In this document: positions 61,477 through 64,000 of the stretch, piece after piece | How positions within the stretch are numbered: position 1 is the first letter of the stretch | How the letters are laid out: every line of letters begins with the position of its first letter | Position numbers and translations under genes: made by a program | The notes under the pieces: generated by a model | The model's database searches: none | Told to the model about the DNA's origin: nothing | Seen by the model: the letters and a program-made list of their open reading frames with translations, nothing else | From: Rubripirellula reticaptiva | GTDB lineage: Bacteria > Planctomycetota > Planctomycetia > Pirellulales > Pirellulaceae | DNA: 64,000 bases | NCBI RefSeq assembly: GCF_007860175.1 | Contig: NZ_SJPX01000006.1 | Coordinates: forward strand, 2,074 to 66,073 | Direction of reading: 5' to 3'

Positions 61477-61983
61477 TTACGCTCGCGCGGAAAAGCGACC
61501 ACGCTCAACTTTGATGAAACGGCTATCTTCGCCCTTGGCAAGCTCGCGAAGGATCGCCGAGTACAAAGTTGCGTGCGGCGTCTTGCCTCCGGGGCTGGTC
61601 CAATAGCCGGCGTCCGTCATTGCCGCGATCATTTCCTGGGCGTTCATCGTTTCCTCGGTCTCGCCCAAAACTTTCAGCGCCGCCTCGATACACGACAGCT
61701 TCTTATCGTCGGTCGTTGCCGCCACACTCGCCGCGTCACCGCCGCTGGTCTTCTTCGCGACTCGTTTGCGGGCTCGCGTTTCTCCGGCCGCACTGGCCGA
61801 CGTCGTCGCCCGTGCTTTTCCTTGCAACCGCTGGGCGGTTTTGATCCGCACCTTCTTGTTGGTCGTAAGGTTCGTTGCGTTCCAGCCGCCAGCCGTGTTG
61901 GTCGAGTCGATTCGTACAACGACCTTCTTGTTCGTCACGTTGGCGTAGTACTCGCCGCCTACTTTTACGTCTGCCTTCTTCAT
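61477..61983 (-). CDS. HARE-HTH domain protein, 168 aa
   Basis: The N terminus KKADVKVGGEYYANVTNKKVVVRIDSTNTAGGWNATNLTTNKKVRIKTAQRLQG is a small barrel-like domain. The last 80 residues (SCIEAALKVLGETEETMNAQEMIAAMTDAGYWTSPGGKTPHATLYSAILREL) match the HARE-HTH, a winged helix in proteins that recognise modified DNA or join chromatin and restriction systems. The middle is Lys/Arg/Ala-rich. The ATG at 61983 is preferred over a longer frame to 62025. It could bind the modified DNA made by the nearby MTase or TGT-like enzyme; this is speculation. Confidence 0.75.
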   Translation of the reverse strand: MKKADVKVGGEYYANVTNKKVVVRIDSTNTAGGWNATNLTTNKKVRIKTAQRLQGKARATTSASAAGETRARKRVAKKTSGGDAASVAATTDDKKLSCIEAALKVLGETEETMNAQEMIAAMTDAGYWTSPGGKTPHATLYSAILRELAKGEDSRFIKVERGRFSARA

Positions 61984-62088
61984 CGTTCGTTCTCCGAAAG
62001 GGAAAGGTTCGTGGTTGGCTGCCATCGTCAGGCGACGGGTACCACCCGCCGCTACGCCAAGCCTCCGTGCCAGCGTTTCGGCTTCGGT

Positions 62089-62343
62089 TTACAGGACCGC
62101 GCCCAAAACGCTCTCGTCGAGCTTTTCCAGCAGCTCGCAAAAGATGTAGTGCTCTTCGAGCAGCGGGCCGGCCGGTCCGCCATGGTCGAGGTCCGCGATC
62201 TCGAGGGCGTTTACCAAGGGCCGAAGGTTTTCGGCGATGCGGTAGTAGCTTTCGCGAATCTCCTGGGCGGTATGCGCGTCCATGTTTCGGAAGAGTGGGG
62301 CAAGGGCTTCGGCGCGGGCCTTTTGGGTTTCGTTCATGGCCAT
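62089..62343 (-). CDS. Small hypothetical protein, 84 aa
   Basis: From the ATG at 62343 (AMNETQKARAEALAPLFRN) the protein is all-helical and acidic. Its promoter region probably includes the conserved block at 62394-62432, about 50 bp upstream, and GGAG stands before the start. Not recognised. Confidence 0.6.
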   Translation of the reverse strand: MAMNETQKARAEALAPLFRNMDAHTAQEIRESYYRIAENLRPLVNALEIADLDHGGPAGPLLEEHYIFCELLEKLDESVLGAVL

Positions 62344-62393
62344 GTTTTGTTCTCCGGTGGAAAAGCTGGTTACGTTTTGCCGATGGGCGTTAA

Positions 62394-62432
62394 GACACAT
62401 GAGCCATGGTTTTCAAAACACATCAAGCGAAT
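62394..62432 (-). promoter_or_regulatory. Conserved 37-bp block, copy B, with nearby hairpin
   Basis: Minus strand TTCGCTTGATGTGTTTTGAA continuing to AACCATGGCTCATGTGTC. On its upstream side (62437-62478) a perfect 13-bp inverted repeat GCGAGTTCTGGAA/TTCCAGAACTCGC encloses a 16-bp loop, which could end the previous transcript or bind a dimer. Confidence 0.6.
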
Positions 62433-62502
62433 CTCGGCGAGTTCTGGAAATGTTTTCAAACGTTCTTCCAGAACTCGCATAACTCCCGAACGTGTGGCGA
62501 AT

Positions 62503-62712
62503 TCACGCTCGGAAGTTTTTCCCGAAATGTTCCTTCAGTTCGCGGAGCTGTTCGCAAAGATGCTGCAAGGAACCAACGTGCTCCCAATTCAGCGGTGCGG
62601 TTTCGCTACCTGGTGCCGGCAAGTCTTCGACCGATTCGTGCAGGTCTTCCAGCAACGTGAGGGCTTGAATGTGAGCGGCGGTGTAGGCGTGTTCGAGTTT
62701 GGCGTTGGCCAT
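62503..62712 (-). CDS. Small hypothetical protein, 69 aa
   Basis: From the ATG at 62712 (ANAKLEHAYTAAHIQALTLLEDLHES) a helical, acidic protein. A GA-rich stretch upstream may be its ribosome site. It resembles in size and helix content the neighbours at 60738 and 62089, so the group may be paralogous small helical proteins. No function is seen. Confidence 0.55.
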   Translation of the reverse strand: MANAKLEHAYTAAHIQALTLLEDLHESVEDLPAPGSETAPLNWEHVGSLQHLCEQLRELKEHFGKNFRA

Positions 62713-62799
62713 GGTTGTGTCTCTCGGTTTGAAAAAGGAAAGGAAGCGGGCTTCGAGCGAAGCCCGCGTTGGAAAGGCCCTGCTGACAAAGACCCGCGG

Positions 62800-63075
62800 C
62801 TAGCAATCGCGGCAGGTTTCCCAGGCACGCTTGCTGCCGTAGCAGATCTGCCCGCCTTCGACGATGTAGACGATCGCGTCTTCCGCTACGTCTTGGTCGT
62901 CGAAGTACTCGGTGGGGTCTTCTTCGCTGGCTTCGTTCATTTCCGAGCCGCTGGTGATGCCGGCGATTCGGTTTTCAAAGGGCCAGTTCTCTTGCGTCAT
63001 CAAACGCACTTCGGCGTCCGGCCCGTACTGTTCGCGGTACTCGCTCAGCAGTTCGATCAGGGCGTCAATCGTCAT
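62800..63075 (-). CDS. Small acidic protein, 91 aa
   Basis: Begins TIDALIELLSEYREQYGPDAEVRLMTQENWPFENRIAGITS and ends in a Cys-bearing tail CYGSKRAWETCRDC. The frame can be pushed to 63342, but that covers the conserved block C; the ATG at 63075 with GGAG before it is the better start. The PDAEVRLMTQ segment resembles small phage proteins of unknown role. Confidence 0.65.
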   Translation of the reverse strand: MTIDALIELLSEYREQYGPDAEVRLMTQENWPFENRIAGITSGSEMNEASEEDPTEYFDDQDVAEDAIVYIVEGGQICYGSKRAWETCRDC

Positions 63076-63396
63076 CGTTTGGTCTCCGTAGGTAGGAAGG
63101 AAAATTCGTCTTGCGATGACACACATGAGCCATGGTTTTCGAGACACAGCAAGCGCATTCGCACTGCAATTTGCAGTCTTTTTGCATGTTTCTCGATCTC
63201 GCCGACGTGCCCCACAAAGGCCTCGTGTCGGCGTCCTCGAAACACTCGGCCCCTTAGGGTTACTTATGCGAACGACGCGACATGTGCGCCAGAAAACGCC
63301 AACGTTTTGAAGCAAACGGTTCGGAAGGAAACCAACGCGCAAAAGAAAAGCCGCGGTGAAGGCCGCGGCGTTGAAGGAAAGAAGTTGGCCGGCCCT
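63076..63396. other. Intergenic region with the third conserved block
   Basis: This 321-bp stretch contains copy C of the conserved block and, further on, the words AGGCCTCGTGTCGGCGTCC (63219-63237), which also occur in similar form near copy A (about 61110-61130). No gene is seen. Confidence 0.5.
63117..63155 (-). promoter_or_regulatory. Conserved 37-bp block, copy C
   Basis: Minus strand GCGCTTGCTGTGTCTCGAAA, then ACCATGGCTCATGTGTGT. It is the most diverged of the three copies, but GCTTG and CATGGCTCATGTGTG are intact. An imperfect palindrome ACTGCAATTTGCAGT lies just beyond it (63164-63178). Confidence 0.55.
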
Positions 63397-64000
63397 TTAG
63401 ACCGCTTGGTCGTACTTGCGAGCCATTTGCAAAAGCTTCTTCTTGACCGGCTTCCAGTCGCAGGTTTGTTCGCCGGCCGAAAGCTCGCCGTATCGTTTGG
63501 TGCGAAGTGCTCCTTTGCGCCAACCGATAGTCCAGCCAAGTCGGTAGTAAAGCCGGTTCAGTTCAGTTTCGCCTTCGCCCGCGCCGTTGCGATCCCAGCA
63601 GCTCTTGGTGCCAGGTCGCTTGGTGTAGTCCCAGCCGCTGCAGCGTCGCGTAGTCAAAGCCAACTCGGCCAAGCCCAGTACCATTTGGATGTAGCCGAGC
63701 AGTTTGGTTTTGTTAAGCGTGCCAGCGAAGGCTCGAATCTCGATTCGGTTTCGGCCCCGAGCGAGGTGCGTCAAGTTCAAAAGGTGGTAGCGGTCGGCTT
63801 CGCAGTTTCGCTTGGCTGCGTCCCTGTTGCCGTAGCTCTTGATTTGCTTCGCCCAAGTATTTCGCTCGCGTCGTTTGGTTCCCGTCGAGGCGTAGATGGC
63901 TCGCTCGTGGTTTCCGATCAGGCTTATCAGCCGAGCCAGGGCAGCCGCGTCGCCGTTCCAGGTGATCGTAATGTGAAGGCCGCAGCTTTCGTTGACCCGA
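63397..64000 (-). CDS. Amidoligase-family enzyme, C-terminal part
   Basis: The gene runs off the right edge; about 200 residues are visible. The frame stays open from 64000, with VNESCGLHITITWNGDAAAL near the edge, the ESCGxH motif of amidoligase_2 enzymes (ATP-grasp/glutamine-synthetase-like peptide-bond formers). HLARGRNRIEIRAFAGTLNKTKLLGYIQMVLGLAELAL then matches the family's R-x-x-x-E-x-R core. Family members ligate amino acids or peptides, perhaps to proteins or cell-wall parts, and often sit in mobile elements. The target here is unknown. Confidence 0.7.
   Translation of the reverse strand, partial: RVNESCGLHITITWNGDAAALARLISLIGNHERAIYASTGTKRRERNTWAKQIKSYGNRDAAKRNCEADRYHLLNLTHLARGRNRIEIRAFAGTLNKTKLLGYIQMVLGLAELALTTRRCSGWDYTKRPGTKSCWDRNGAGEGETELNRLYYRLGWTIGWRKGALRTKRYGELSAGEQTCDWKPVKKKLLQMARKYDQAV

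Larger units (their letters stand above)
44400..64000. mobile_element. Integrative phage-like element (left part; right end outside window)
   Basis: From about 44400 gene density, translational coupling and Shine-Dalgarno use change sharply. The genes are a large serine recombinase, DUF2924 protein, sigma-like protein, RecA-like ATPase, DUF669-like protein, RusA-type resolvase, SF2 helicase, primase-polymerase, ParB-MTase, TGT/DpdA-like protein and many small unknowns, a set found in prophages and conjugative or satellite islands. No capsid, portal, tail or conjugation gene is visible, so the class is open. The left boundary is inferred from gene content; no att core was identified. Confidence 0.65.

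Overview
The window looks like chromosome of a Pirellulaceae-type planctomycete (Rhodopirellula relatives). This is an inference from several signs: two giant exported proteins with LEPR-XLL-like N-terminal motifs and dockerin ends, PEP-CTERM proteins beside them, a Tat-exported Gfo/Idh/MocA oxidoreductase, short mostly monocistronic host genes that usually lack Shine-Dalgarno sites, moderate GC by eye, and an integron integrase of the long planctomycete kind. No rRNA is present, so this is not a formal identification.

Left end (1-3715): a chromosomal integron. A plus-strand integron integrase gene (2183-3715) faces away from a leftward cassette array. Next to it is an attI-like site (about 1614-1765) with four iterated integrase-site-like motifs every 44-46 bp. 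Then come three attC sites (1063-1155, 571-663, 118-207) separating four small minus-strand cassette genes, the last one cut by the window edge. The 7-base core sequences at the two ends of each complete cassette are exact complements, which fixes the cassette borders and corrects the gene starts. A 203-bp MITE-like element (3898-4100) follows intI.

Host core (4250-44124): coaE-rho-ribH lie in one leftward cluster. They are followed by a lipoprotein redoxin, a coiled-coil zinc-ribbon protein, a fused acyltransferase/acyl-AMP ligase, a four-gene block of exported surface proteins (two PEP-CTERM, two dockerin/LEPR-XLL), a P1B-type metal ATPase with a TPC motif, a fused NadD-NadK protein for the last steps of NAD(P) synthesis, a rhomboid protease, lepA, a Gfo/Idh/MocA oxidoreductase, a GNAT protein, an ArsR regulator, two NfeD-type membrane proteins, a hemerythrin-like protein with a response regulator, a Ser/Thr kinase, lnt, a terpene-cyclase-fold repeat protein, an initiator tRNA-Met with its own promoter and a terminator, a nitroreductase, and an RTX-type calcium-binding protein.

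Right end (about 44400-64000): an integrative, phage-like element that runs off the window. It opens with a translationally coupled block (small proteins, a DUF2924 protein, a large serine recombinase, an HTH-like protein), then a pair of unknown regulators and a sigma-like protein. A replication and recombination module follows (RecA-like ATPase, DUF669-like protein, RusA-type resolvase, SF2 helicase, primase-polymerase with a DUF3987-like part). Next come iteron-like repeats, a ParB/DNA-methyltransferase, a TGT/DpdA-like protein and a leftward group of small accessory genes. Three copies of a conserved 37-bp block lie upstream of some of these small genes. An amidoligase is cut by the right edge. 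No virion structural genes are visible. Many genes here have clear Shine-Dalgarno sites and ATGA overlaps, unlike the host part.
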